Assembly: GCA_016203765.1 (NCBI GenBank)
Contig: JACQMB010000042.1
Coordinates: 1 to 21,687 of the forward strand
Source of the DNA: Deltaproteobacteria bacterium
Lineage (GTDB): Bacteria > UBA10199 > SPLOWO2-01-44-7
DNA: 21,687 nucleotides
Direction of reading: 5' to 3'
Both the position numbers and the translations under genes were made by a program. How positions within the stretch are numbered: position 1 is the first letter of the stretch; the number at the start of each line of letters is the position of its first letter. Below the pieces are notes generated by a model. The model saw only the letters and a list, made by a program, of their open reading frames with translations, was not told where the DNA came from and made no database searches. Of this stretch, positions 8,536 through 14,838 are shown in pieces.

Positions 8536-8781
8536 ATGTTTTCAATTACCGAACTCATTTTTGAGCGGACGAAAGAGGCGGAGCAGGGGTTTTGCCAAAC
8601 CCAAAATCCGACCGTTTTGAGTTGCGGCGGGATTTACATTCCGCGGCGCGTGGATATCCAGAAAATTCAATACCACATTCTGAATTTGGCCAATACAAAG
8701 GAACCGATCAAGATTTATACCGGCAGGCGCAACCTCACCAATCGTTTGCAGGAAATTCTGGCGAAAGAGGGTCTAAATTAG
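8536..8781 (+). CDS. 81-residue orphan protein under sigma-54 control
   Basis: I do not recognise this family. The product starts 'MFSITELIFERTKEAEQGF', continues 'LSCGGIYIPRRVDIQKIQYH' and ends with a basic, probably helical segment ('YTGRRNLTNRLQEILAKEG'). It is soluble in character, with no signal peptide or membrane segment and two cysteines (Cys20 and Cys30). GGAAGG (8523-8528) lies seven bases before the ATG, which fixes this start over the TTG at 8521. It is a single-gene unit: the sigma-54 promoter ends 26 bases upstream and a hairpin follows eight bases after the stop. The well-formed promoter, ribosome-binding site and terminator argue that it is a real gene. The sigma-54 promoter suggests expression on demand (stress, nutrient or surface signal), but the trigger is unknown. 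Confidence 0.75.
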   Translation: MFSITELIFERTKEAEQGFCQTQNPTVLSCGGIYIPRRVDIQKIQYHILNLANTKEPIKIYTGRRNLTNRLQEILAKEGLN

Positions 8782-8788
8782 ATCCTTC

Positions 8789-8807
8789 ACCCCGCCTTTG
8801 GCGGGGT
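8789..8807. terminator. Hairpin terminator of the 81-residue gene
   Basis: ACCCCGCC (8789-8796), loop TTT and GGCGGGGT (8800-8807) form a perfect 8-bp stem eight bases after the stop codon. There is no strong T-tract. Confidence 0.6.
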
Positions 8808-8839
8808 TCAGGGCAAAGTTCCCTTCCTCTCCTTAAAAT

Positions 8840-8934
8840 GGGCGGCGTTTTTGGGTGGACGCCGCCCTATTCGCTCGGGCCGGCAAAGCCGGACCCTCGC
8901 TAAAGTCAGGGGGAGATTCCGATCTCCCCCTGAC
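8840..8934. terminator. Three consecutive hairpins in the convergent intergenic region
   Basis: Stem 1 is GGGCGGCGT/ACGCCGCCC (8840-8867, 10-base loop). Stem 2 is GGGCCGGC/GCCGGaCCC (8877-8896, one bulged A). Stem 3 is a perfect 13-bp GTCAGGGGGAGAT/ATCTCCCCCTGAC with loop TCCG (8905-8934). Stems 1 and 3 are symmetrical and would form in either transcript. They lie where the 81-residue gene and mtnA converge, so bidirectional termination is the simplest reading. Confidence 0.5.
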
Positions 8935-8986
8935 AACCCCCAACGGTAAGGTACTTTTATTTTTGGAAAGTTTTCCCCCTTCCGAC

Positions 8987-9007
8987 GTCCCGCCCTTTGG
9001 GCGGGAC
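8987..9007 (-). terminator. Hairpin downstream of mtnA
   Basis: GTCCCGCCC (8987-8995), loop TTT and GGGCGGGAC (8999-9007) form a perfect 9-bp stem 28 bases past the mtnA stop on the minus strand. It has the same architecture as the 8789-8807 hairpin (C-rich arm, TTT, G-rich arm). Confidence 0.55.
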
Positions 9008-9035
9008 TGCCTCCACCTTTCATGGGAGATTGGAT

Positions 9036-10034
9036 TTAAAGCAGTTTAAATGGGGGTCTCAGGAGGCCTTTTTCGGTAATAATGCCGGTGACGAATCGGG
9101 CCGGGGTGATGTCGAAGGCGGGGTTGAGGATGTCCACGTGATTGGGGGTGATTTGGATGTTGCCGATGTGGGTGACCTCTTTCGGGTCCCGCTCCTCAAT
9201 CGTAATTTGGGAGCTGTCTTTGGTGGCGGGATCAATGGTCGAAGTGGGGCAGGCGACATAGAAGGGAATTTTGTGATGATGGGCCATCAGGGCCACCCCG
9301 TAGGTTCCGATTTTGTTGGCGACGTCGCCGTTGGCCGCCACCCGGTCGGCCCCGACAATACATTTTTGAATTTTGCCGGCAGCCATCAGCGAGCCGGTCA
9401 TCGTGTCGCAAATCACCGTGACTTGAATCCCGTATTTTTGCAGTTCCCAAGCCGTAATCTTGGCCCCTTGCAGGCGGGGGCGGGTTTCATCGGCATAAAT
9501 ATGGATTCTTTTACCCGCCTCGTTGGCGGCCTGAATGACCCCCACCGCCACGCTGGCGTTGCAGTGGGTGAGGACCCCGTCGCCGTCATTCAACAGGGGA
9601 TGGCCGTATTCTCCGATGAGGCGACGCGATTCCACAACGCCGTTGTAGATGTTCAGCGCCTCTTCCTTGAGGGATTGAATAATTCCAGTCACCGGCCTTT
9701 CGCGGTTCGCCAGGGCGCACTGCCTCATTTTTTCCAGCGCCCAAAAAAGAGTTGCCGCCGTGGGCCGGGTGCGGGCCAGACGATTGCAAACGCCGCCGAA
9801 TTTTTCAAAAAAAGCCTCAAAATTTTTGGCGCTGATGCCCATGGCCCCCAAGGCCGCCCCAAACGCGGCGGCCGCGCTCAACGTGGGGGCCTCGCGGACC
9901 GCCATCGTTTCAATGGCGCGGGCCAGCCCTTCGTAGTCCTCACAGGTGATATAGATCTCCTCGGCCGGCAGTCTGCGCTGGTCGAGCAGGACCACTTTGT
10001 CCTCTTTCCATTCGATGGTTTTGACGAAGTTCAT
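9036..10034 (-). CDS. mtnA: MtnA/aIF2B-like sugar-phosphate isomerase, divergent
   Basis: The 332 residues match S-methyl-5-thioribose-1-phosphate isomerase, which converts MTR-1-P to methylthioribulose-1-P in methionine salvage. Conserved parts include 'RPTAATLFWALEKM' (90-103), the catalytic cysteine in LTHCNA (Cys158), 'DETRPRLQGAKITAWEL' (182-198), the catalytic aspartate in 'IVGADRVAANGDVANKIGTY' (Asp230) and the ending 'NPAFDITPARFVTGIITEKG'. Two deviations stand out. The usual VRGAPAIG is 'VREAPTLS' (46-53), and the loop after the catalytic cysteine seems about eight residues short ('CNASVAVGVIQ' instead of 'CNtGsLAtaGyGTALGVI'). The fold and catalytic pair are present, but the substrate could differ. 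The ATG overlaps the gatB stop in an ATGA junction, so it ends the gatCAB operon. Confidence 0.85.
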   Translation of the reverse strand: MNFVKTIEWKEDKVVLLDQRRLPAEEIYITCEDYEGLARAIETMAVREAPTLSAAAAFGAALGAMGISAKNFEAFFEKFGGVCNRLARTRPTAATLFWALEKMRQCALANRERPVTGIIQSLKEEALNIYNGVVESRRLIGEYGHPLLNDGDGVLTHCNASVAVGVIQAANEAGKRIHIYADETRPRLQGAKITAWELQKYGIQVTVICDTMTGSLMAAGKIQKCIVGADRVAANGDVANKIGTYGVALMAHHHKIPFYVACPTSTIDPATKDSSQITIEERDPKEVTHIGNIQITPNHVDILNPAFDITPARFVTGIITEKGLLRPPFKLL

Positions 10035-11440
10035 CCCAGTTTTTTCCTCAAAATTTCGTTAACCATTTTCGGGTTGGCCTTTCCCTTCATCGCCTTCATA
10101 ACCTCGCCCACAAAAAAGCCGAGCACGTTCTTTTTGCCCGATTGGTACCGTTTCACATTTTCCGCCTCTTTGGCAATGATTTTGTCGATGACGGTCTCAA
10201 TGGCGCCGGTGTCGCTGACCTGCTCCAGACCTTTCGCTTGGATGATTGCTTCGGGATCTTTGCCGGTATCCAGCATTGCCATAAAAACCCCTTTGCCCGC
10301 CGCCCCGCTGATCGTCCCTTGTTCGATTAAGGCCACCATCCGGGCCAACTGTTCCGGTTTCATTTTGATTTCGGTAATGTCCTGGTCACGCACTTTTAAT
10401 TCGCGCAGGAGTTCCGCCATGATCCAGTTGCTGATTTTTTTGGGTGAGGGGTGATGCCGGACACACTCTTCAAAATAATAGGCCAGCTCTTTTTGCGCGG
10501 TCAAAACGCCGGCATCGTATTCGGGGATGTTGTATTGTTTGGCAAAGCGCAGGGCCTTTTCGCCGGCCAGTTCGGGAAGAGTCCCTTTGATCTTTTCAAC
10601 CCAAACCCGGTCGACCACCAAAGGTAAAAGATCGGGGTCGGGAAAATAGCGGTAGTCATGCGCCTCTTCTTTGGAGCGCATCGCCTCGGTTGTTCCTTTT
10701 TGCTGATTCCAGAGGCGCGTTTCCTGAATTACTTTGCCGCCGGCTTCCACCACCGCGGTTTGCCGTTGGATTTCATAGGCCAGCGCGTTTTCGATAAATT
10801 TAAAAGAATTGACGTTTTTGATCTCGGTTCGCGTTCCCAGTTTCTTCGAACCGGCGGGACGAATCGAGACATTGGCGTCACAGCGCAGGCTCCCCTCCTG
10901 CATGTTGCCGTCGCAGACCTCCAGATAGACCAGGATGTTTCTCAGCTTTCGCATATAGTCCGCCGCCTCTTCAGGAGAGTGAAGGTCCGGCCCGCTGACG
11001 ATTTCGATCAAGGGGGTGCCGCAGCGGTTTAAGTCGACATGGCTGACGGCGGGATCGCCGGTGTCGTGCAAAAGTTTTCCGGCATCCTCTTCCATATGGA
11101 TCCGGACGATAGGAACATGATCGAGTTTGCCGTTCACGCACAGCGGTTTTTCGTACTGGGAAATCTGATACCCTTTCGGAAGATCGGGATAAAAATAGTT
11201 TTTTCGGGCGAAAATGCTTTTCTCCCTGATTTCACAATTCAAGGCCAGGCCCGTTTTGATCGCCATCTCGACGGCGGTCTTGTTCAGGACCGGCAGGGCG
11301 CCGGCCTGCCCGGTGCAGACCGGGCAGATGTTGCTGTTGGGCGGATCGCCAAACTTTGCGGAGCAAGCGCAAAAGAGTTTGGTCTTGGTTAATAATTGGG
11401 CATGGACTTCGAGTCCAATAACAGTTTCGTATTTACTCAT
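10031..11440 (-). CDS. gatB: Asp/Glu-tRNA(Asn/Gln) amidotransferase subunit B
   Basis: GatB is the tRNA-binding and kinase subunit of GatCAB: it phosphorylates mischarged Glu-tRNA(Gln) or Asp-tRNA(Asn) so that ammonia from GatA can amidate it. The 469 residues begin with the family signature 'YETVIGLEVHAQLLTKTKLF', then 'CSAKFGDPPNSNICPVCTGQ' (zinc-site cysteines), 'FYPDLPKGYQISQYEKPLC' and 'DYRYFPDPDLLPL'. A C-terminal YqeY-like helical tail ends 'VMKAMKGKANPKMVNEILRK'. I chose the ATG at 11440, which forms an ATGA overlap with the gatA stop. The frame is open 14 codons further, but that stretch is encoded by gatA's heptamer-repeat tail. It overlaps mtnA by four bases. Confidence 0.97.
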   Translation of the reverse strand: MSKYETVIGLEVHAQLLTKTKLFCACSAKFGDPPNSNICPVCTGQAGALPVLNKTAVEMAIKTGLALNCEIREKSIFARKNYFYPDLPKGYQISQYEKPLCVNGKLDHVPIVRIHMEEDAGKLLHDTGDPAVSHVDLNRCGTPLIEIVSGPDLHSPEEAADYMRKLRNILVYLEVCDGNMQEGSLRCDANVSIRPAGSKKLGTRTEIKNVNSFKFIENALAYEIQRQTAVVEAGGKVIQETRLWNQQKGTTEAMRSKEEAHDYRYFPDPDLLPLVVDRVWVEKIKGTLPELAGEKALRFAKQYNIPEYDAGVLTAQKELAYYFEECVRHHPSPKKISNWIMAELLRELKVRDQDITEIKMKPEQLARMVALIEQGTISGAAGKGVFMAMLDTGKDPEAIIQAKGLEQVSDTGAIETVIDKIIAKEAENVKRYQSGKKNVLGFFVGEVMKAMKGKANPKMVNEILRKKLG

Positions 11441-11456
11441 GACCCATGACTCATGA
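11436..11456. repeat. Heptamer array at the gatA/gatB junction
   Basis: Three tandem 7-bp units, CTCATGA-CCCATGA-CTCATGA on the plus strand, contain the last codons and stop of gatA and the start codon of gatB. The period equals that of the GGTCC-type arrays elsewhere, but the unit sequence differs. Confidence 0.6.
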
Positions 11457-12867
11457 CTAGGCTCGGTTTTCGTTTGTGCCAATCGGTGGCCTGTTCATAA
11501 GCAAAGCCCAGTTGAAATAATGTTGCTTCATCCAGATGTTTGCCGATCAACTGCATCCCGACGGGGAGGCCGGTTTTGGAAAACCCGCACGGCAGAGCCA
11601 GGCCGGGGAGACCGGCCAGGTTCACGGGAATGGTAAAGATATCGGATAAATACATCTTGATCGGGTCATCGGTTTTTTCCCCTATCTTGAACGCGGGTGT
11701 GGGGGTAGTGGGGGTCAGGATCGCGTCAAACTTTTGGAAGGCATCGGTGAAATCTTTTTTGATCAGGGTGCGGACCTTCTGCGCTTTTAGATAATAGGCG
11801 TCGTAATAGCCGGTCGACAAAACAAAAGTGCCGATCACGATTCGCATCGTCACTTCGGCACCAAAACCCTCGCTACGGGAGCGCTCGTAGAGATCGAGCA
11901 GGTCTTTGGGATTGCCGGCCCGATGGCCGAAGCGGACCCCGTCATAGCGGGCCAGGTTGGCGCTGGCCTCCGCCGGGGCGATAATATAGTAGCAGGGGAC
12001 GGCGTATTGGGTGTGGGGCAGGCTCATCTCTTCGACTTTGGCCCCCAGGTCCTCAAATTTTTTGGCCGCTTTTTGAACGGCGGTGGTTACCTCGGCATCC
12101 ATTCCATTGATAAAATATTCCCTGGGCAGTCCCAGTTTTAAACCCTTGACCGGCTGTTTTAGTTTTTTGGTGAAATCTTCCGCCGGGACGTTCAAAGAGG
12201 TGGAATCTTTTGCGTCGTATCCGGCAACAACATTCATCAACAGGGCGCAGTCTTCCACCGTTCGCGCCATGGGGCCGGCTTGATCCAGGGAAGAGGCGAA
12301 GGCAATGATCCCGTAGCGGGTAACGCGCCCATAGGTCGGCTTTAACCCCACCACCCCACAAAGGGCGGCCGGCTGGCGGATCGAGCCGCCGGTGTCAGTC
12401 CCCATGCTTAAAGGACAGAGGTCGGCCGCCAACGCCGCGGCAGAGCCGCCGCTGGAACCGCCGGGGATGTAGCCCTCCTTCCACGGATTTTGCACCGGGC
12501 CGAAACCGGAAAACTCATTCGAAGAACCCATCGCGAATTCATCCAGATTGAGTTTGCCCAGCAAAACCGCGCCGCCCTTTTTCAAGGCCGAGGCAGTGGT
12601 CCCGTCGTAGGGCGGAATGTAATTGTTCAAAATTTTGGAACCACAGGTCGTTTTGATTCCCTCCGTCACAAAAATATCCTTGAGGGCGATGGGGACGCCG
12701 TCCAAAGGTCCCAAGGACTCTTTTTTGGCCCGGCGTTGGTCGGCCGCCCTGGCCGCGGCCAGGGCCTCTTTTGCGCAGACCGTCAGATAGCAGTTGAGTT
12801 TGGGATTATATTTGGCGATCCGGTCCAGATAGTATTGAGTTTTCTCCTGGCAGTTCAATGGACTCAC
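11437..12867 (-). CDS. gatA: Asp/Glu-tRNA(Asn/Gln) amidotransferase subunit A
   Basis: GatA is the amidase-signature glutaminase that supplies ammonia to GatB. The catalytic triad is visible: Lys63 in 'GVPIALKDI', a serine of the GGSSGGSAAA block (138/139) as the cis-Ser, and the nucleophile Ser162 in 'GTDTGGSIRQPAALCGVVGL'. The product is about 476 residues, close to the usual 485. The frame opens at GTG 12867, sharing four bases (GTGA) with the gatC stop. A TTG at 12858 is an alternative with better spacing (eight bases) from GAGGAG. The last residues 'LVMSHGS' are encoded by a 7-bp tandem repeat. It is the second gene of gatC-gatA-gatB-mtnA. Confidence 0.97.
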   Translation of the reverse strand: MSPLNCQEKTQYYLDRIAKYNPKLNCYLTVCAKEALAAARAADQRRAKKESLGPLDGVPIALKDIFVTEGIKTTCGSKILNNYIPPYDGTTASALKKGGAVLLGKLNLDEFAMGSSNEFSGFGPVQNPWKEGYIPGGSSGGSAAALAADLCPLSMGTDTGGSIRQPAALCGVVGLKPTYGRVTRYGIIAFASSLDQAGPMARTVEDCALLMNVVAGYDAKDSTSLNVPAEDFTKKLKQPVKGLKLGLPREYFINGMDAEVTTAVQKAAKKFEDLGAKVEEMSLPHTQYAVPCYYIIAPAEASANLARYDGVRFGHRAGNPKDLLDLYERSRSEGFGAEVTMRIVIGTFVLSTGYYDAYYLKAQKVRTLIKKDFTDAFQKFDAILTPTTPTPAFKIGEKTDDPIKMYLSDIFTIPVNLAGLPGLALPCGFSKTGLPVGMQLIGKHLDEATLFQLGFAYEQATDWHKRKPSLVMSHGS

Positions 12868-13145
12868 TCCTCAATAACCTTGGGGACTTCAAAAAGGTTG
12901 TCGCTTTTGGCCGGGGCGATTTCCAAAATTTTGGCCGGATTTTCAAAACGCCTCACTTCATCTTCACGGAAGGCATTGGTTACTTCAATAGCGTGCGACG
13001 TCGGCTCGATCTTGTCGGTGTCGATCTCCTTTAATTTTTCGATATACTCCACAATATGCCCGGCCTTTTTGGCAAACCGCTCCATCTCTTTTTCTGGGAG
13101 TTTGAGCCGCGCCAGCCGGACCATTTTTTCTATCGTCTTTTTCAT
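12864..13145 (-). CDS. gatC: Asp/Glu-tRNA(Asn/Gln) amidotransferase subunit C
   Basis: GatC is the small belt subunit that holds GatA and GatB together. The 93 residues have the expected pattern: 'VRLARLKLPEKEMERFAKKA' with 'HIVEYIEKLKEIDTDKIEPT' and the ending 'LREDEV'-like 'AFREDEVRRFENPAKILEIA' then 'FEVPKVIEE'. The ATG at 13145 gives the normal length. The frame stays open upstream to 13307, but that part runs through the palindromic element at 13161-13326 and does not look like protein. It is the first gene of the operon. Its promoter is unclear; an AT-rich TTATAA/TATTAT in the loop of that element (near 13229-13236) is a weak candidate. Confidence 0.95.
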   Translation of the reverse strand: MKKTIEKMVRLARLKLPEKEMERFAKKAGHIVEYIEKLKEIDTDKIEPTSHAIEVTNAFREDEVRRFENPAKILEIAPAKSDNLFEVPKVIEE

Positions 13146-13160
13146 GCGAGTGAAGCCATG

Positions 13161-13326
13161 TTGTTGCGAAGTCGTGAGCGGGTTGGGCGAGCGGGACGTC
13201 GCGGAACCCCGCCCATCCGATCGGGGGTTATAATAAATGGGCGGGGTGAGCGAGAAGGCCATTGTGGGGGCCTCCCCACAATGGACCTGGTCCCGCGAGA
13301 CCGACACGCGGAAGACTTCGCAACAA
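13161..13326. repeat. 166-bp nested palindromic element upstream of gatC
   Basis: The ends are perfect 13-bp inverted repeats, TTGTTGCGAAGTC (13161-13173) and GACTTCGCAACAA (13314-13326), with weaker symmetry continuing inward for about 24 bases. Inside are CCCCGCCCAT/ATGGGCGGGG (13207-13216 and 13237-13246, 20-base loop with TATAAT) and the 11-bp stem CCATTGTGGGG/CCCCACAATGG (13259-13269 and 13274-13284). No coding sequence or clear target duplication is seen. It could be a MITE-like insertion or a structured 5' leader/terminator between the zinc-ribbon gene and gatC. Confidence 0.65.
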
Positions 13327-13344
13327 AATAGTCGAACGGAGCTT

Positions 13345-13665
13345 TCACGATTGAAACTGAAAAATTTCCATAAACAGGTTCATAAAATGATTGTCTCTGC
13401 CGCAGAGTTTTTGAAAGGCCTCGCGGCCTAAATAGGCCCCGCCGCAATGGAAGCATTTGTTGACCGCGATTCCCTTAAAGACAACGGTCTCCAGCTCCTG
13501 ACCGCATTCGGCACAGCGCCGCGCGTGGATTTTCTTTAGGCTTTCGATCTCTTTTTGGGCCATCTCGGCGCGTTTTTTCTCTGAAATTTTGCACTTTTTC
13601 TCGACCTCGAGCCGGGCGAAGTATTCCTCTTCGGCCTCATGGGGTTTTTGCACTGTTTTTGGCAT
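13345..13665 (-). CDS. Small TFIIB-type zinc-ribbon protein (zf-TFIIB)
   Basis: The product is 106 residues with a charged N-terminal helix ('EAEEEYFARLEVEKKCKISE'). A single zinc ribbon follows: Cys51 and Cys54 (RCAECGQEL), then Cys71 and Cys74 in 'GIAVNKCFHCGGAYLGREAF'. That spacing and 'G..v.kC..CgG.yLgr' match the zf-TFIIB family of small bacterial proteins, often of unknown role. The ATG at 13663-13665 gives the usual 'MPK...EEEYFAR' start; an upstream TTG at 13704 would add 13 residues. No strong Shine-Dalgarno sequence precedes either. It is divergent from the prepilin peptidase gene (68 bases apart) and is separated from gatC by the palindromic element. Whether it is transcribed with the gat operon is not clear. 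Confidence 0.85.
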   Translation of the reverse strand: MPKTVQKPHEAEEEYFARLEVEKKCKISEKKRAEMAQKEIESLKKIHARRCAECGQELETVVFKGIAVNKCFHCGGAYLGREAFQKLCGRDNHFMNLFMEIFQFQS

Positions 13666-13698
13666 GGCGAAGCGGTCTGTAACATAGCGCTTCAAGGA

Positions 13699-13726
13699 TG
13701 ACAAGCGCCGGCTATTTTGCTAAGTT
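13699..13726 (+). promoter_or_regulatory. Possible promoter of the prepilin peptidase gene
   Basis: TGACAA (13699-13704), a 16-bp spacer and TAAGTT (13721-13726), six bases before the ATG. The boxes are weaker than in the other promoters, but the spacing to the start codon repeats the leaderless pattern. Confidence 0.35.
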
Positions 13727-13732
13727 GCGGCA

Positions 13733-14533
13733 ATGCCCTTGTTAACGGCACCCTACGGCGAAATCCTGGCCGCCATGTTCGGCCTGATTGTGGGGAGTTT
13801 TTTGAATGTGGTCATCCACCGGATGCCACTGGAGCAATCGATCGTCAAGCCCCGTTCTTATTGCCCCCAATGCAAGCACCCCATCCGCTGGTACGACAAT
13901 ATCCCCCTGTTGAGCTATCTGATGTTGCGGGGAAAGTGCCGGGATTGCCAGCAGGCGATCTCGATCCGCTATCTGTTGGTTGAGGTCCTCACCGGGCTGG
14001 TCTCTTTGCAGACCTTTCTATTTTTCAACCGGAGCCCCTTTTTTTATTTCGCCTATTTCTGTTTGCTTCTCGCCCCTCTCTTGGCGGTTATCTTTATCGA
14101 CCTCCGGCACCGGATCATTCCGAATGCGATCTCCCTGCCGGGCATTTTGGTCGGGACGGCGGTTCATTATCTGGACGCCCCGCCCGGTTGGGAGTTGCGA
14201 ACCCTGCTCGATTCCGTCATCGGCATTCTGGCGGGGGGCGGGTTTCTGTTTCTGGTCGCCTTTGCCTATGAAAAGATCAGGAAGAAAGAGGGGTTGGGGG
14301 GAGGGGATGTCAAACTGGCGGCCATGCTCGGCGCTTTTTTTGGCTGGCAGCCGGTCCTGATGATACTATTGGTTGCCTCCGTTTTTGGCTCTTTGGTTGG
14401 CCTTTTAGTCGTTTTTATCAAGAAAAACTGGCAATATGCCCTCCCTTTTGGGCCTTTTTTGTCCATTTCGGCCTATTTTCAGCTATTTTTGGGGGATAAA
14501 CTCCTCCGCTGGTATCTAGGGCTGTTTCATTAA
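13733..14533 (+). CDS. pilD: Type IV prepilin peptidase / N-methyltransferase (A24)
   Basis: This inner-membrane aspartic protease cleaves and N-methylates type IV pilins and type II secretion pseudopilins. The 266 residues have the full two-domain architecture. The N-terminal domain has 'GSFLNVVIHRMP' and two CxxC pairs (Cys44/47 and Cys69/72). The catalytic aspartates are Asp123 in 'FIDLRHRIIPN' and Asp192 in 'GGGDVKLAAMLGAFFGW'. About eight hydrophobic segments are present. It stands alone here, away from other pilus genes. It could equally be named gspO or comC, as context does not decide. The AT-rich gap after the gene (14534-14597) holds a weak ATATAATT/AATTATAT hairpin and no coding sequence. 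Confidence 0.95.
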   Translation: MPLLTAPYGEILAAMFGLIVGSFLNVVIHRMPLEQSIVKPRSYCPQCKHPIRWYDNIPLLSYLMLRGKCRDCQQAISIRYLLVEVLTGLVSLQTFLFFNRSPFFYFAYFCLLLAPLLAVIFIDLRHRIIPNAISLPGILVGTAVHYLDAPPGWELRTLLDSVIGILAGGGFLFLVAFAYEKIRKKEGLGGGDVKLAAMLGAFFGWQPVLMILLVASVFGSLVGLLVVFIKKNWQYALPFGPFLSISAYFQLFLGDKLLRWYLGLFH

Positions 14534-14597
14534 TTTATATATAATTTAGTTTAATTATATGTCATAGATGCTCAATTTTTAAAAATTATTTAAACTC

Positions 14598-14626
14598 TTG
14601 ACTGTCTGGGTTCACCCCTGTAGTGT
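14598..14626 (+). promoter_or_regulatory. Predicted promoter of the XRE-aroK-aroQ operon
   Basis: TTGACT (14598-14603), a 17-bp spacer and TAGTGT (14621-14626), nine bases before the XRE start codon. The expected transcript has a leader of at most two or three bases. It follows an AT-rich stretch (14531-14595). Confidence 0.65.
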
Positions 14627-14635
14627 GGATAAGCA

Positions 14636-14836
14636 ATGGCCAAGAAAGAAAATAACCTGCTGAAAATAAGAGAATCGCTGTTGATGAGCCGCGCGGAGCT
14701 GGCCCGGAAGGCCGGCCTTTCGGCCCTAACCATCGACCGGGTGGAGAAGGGGATGGAGTGTCGGATGGATACGATGCGTAAAATTTTGCTCGCCTTGGGA
14801 TTCACCATATCCGATAAGAAAAAAGTCTTTCCATAA
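14636..14836 (+). CDS. Small XRE-family HTH regulator
   Basis: The 66-residue product is little more than one Cro/CI helix-turn-helix: 'IRESLLMSRAELARKAGLSA' then 'LTIDRVEKGMECRMDTMRKI' and 'LLALGF'. The recognition region 'SALTIDRVEKG' is typical. There is no other domain. It ends two bases before shikimate kinase, so the two are surely co-transcribed. As first gene of the unit it may control its own promoter, which lies within 40 bases. XRE domains fused to a shikimate-kinase-like domain are known in BzdR-type regulators; here the same pair occurs as separate adjacent genes. Confidence 0.88.
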   Translation: MAKKENNLLKIRESLLMSRAELARKAGLSALTIDRVEKGMECRMDTMRKILLALGFTISDKKKVFP

Positions 14837-14838
14837 TC

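Noticed and set aside
8997..10454. Long plus-strand open frame (about 485 codons) opposite mtnA and gatB
   Set aside because: It is antisense to two well-conserved genes and its translation has no family features; GC-rich codon bias opens such frames.
11441..11482. Upstream extension of gatB by 14 codons
   Set aside because: The extra residues are encoded by the gatA tail and heptamer repeat; conserved GatB sequence begins at the ATG at 11440.
12490..13233. Plus-strand open frame of about 247 codons over gatA/gatC
   Set aside because: It runs through antisense gatA, gatC and the palindromic element; no protein-like composition.
13146..13307. Upstream extension of gatC by 54 codons
   Set aside because: It would translate the palindromic element; GatC has its normal length from the ATG at 13145.
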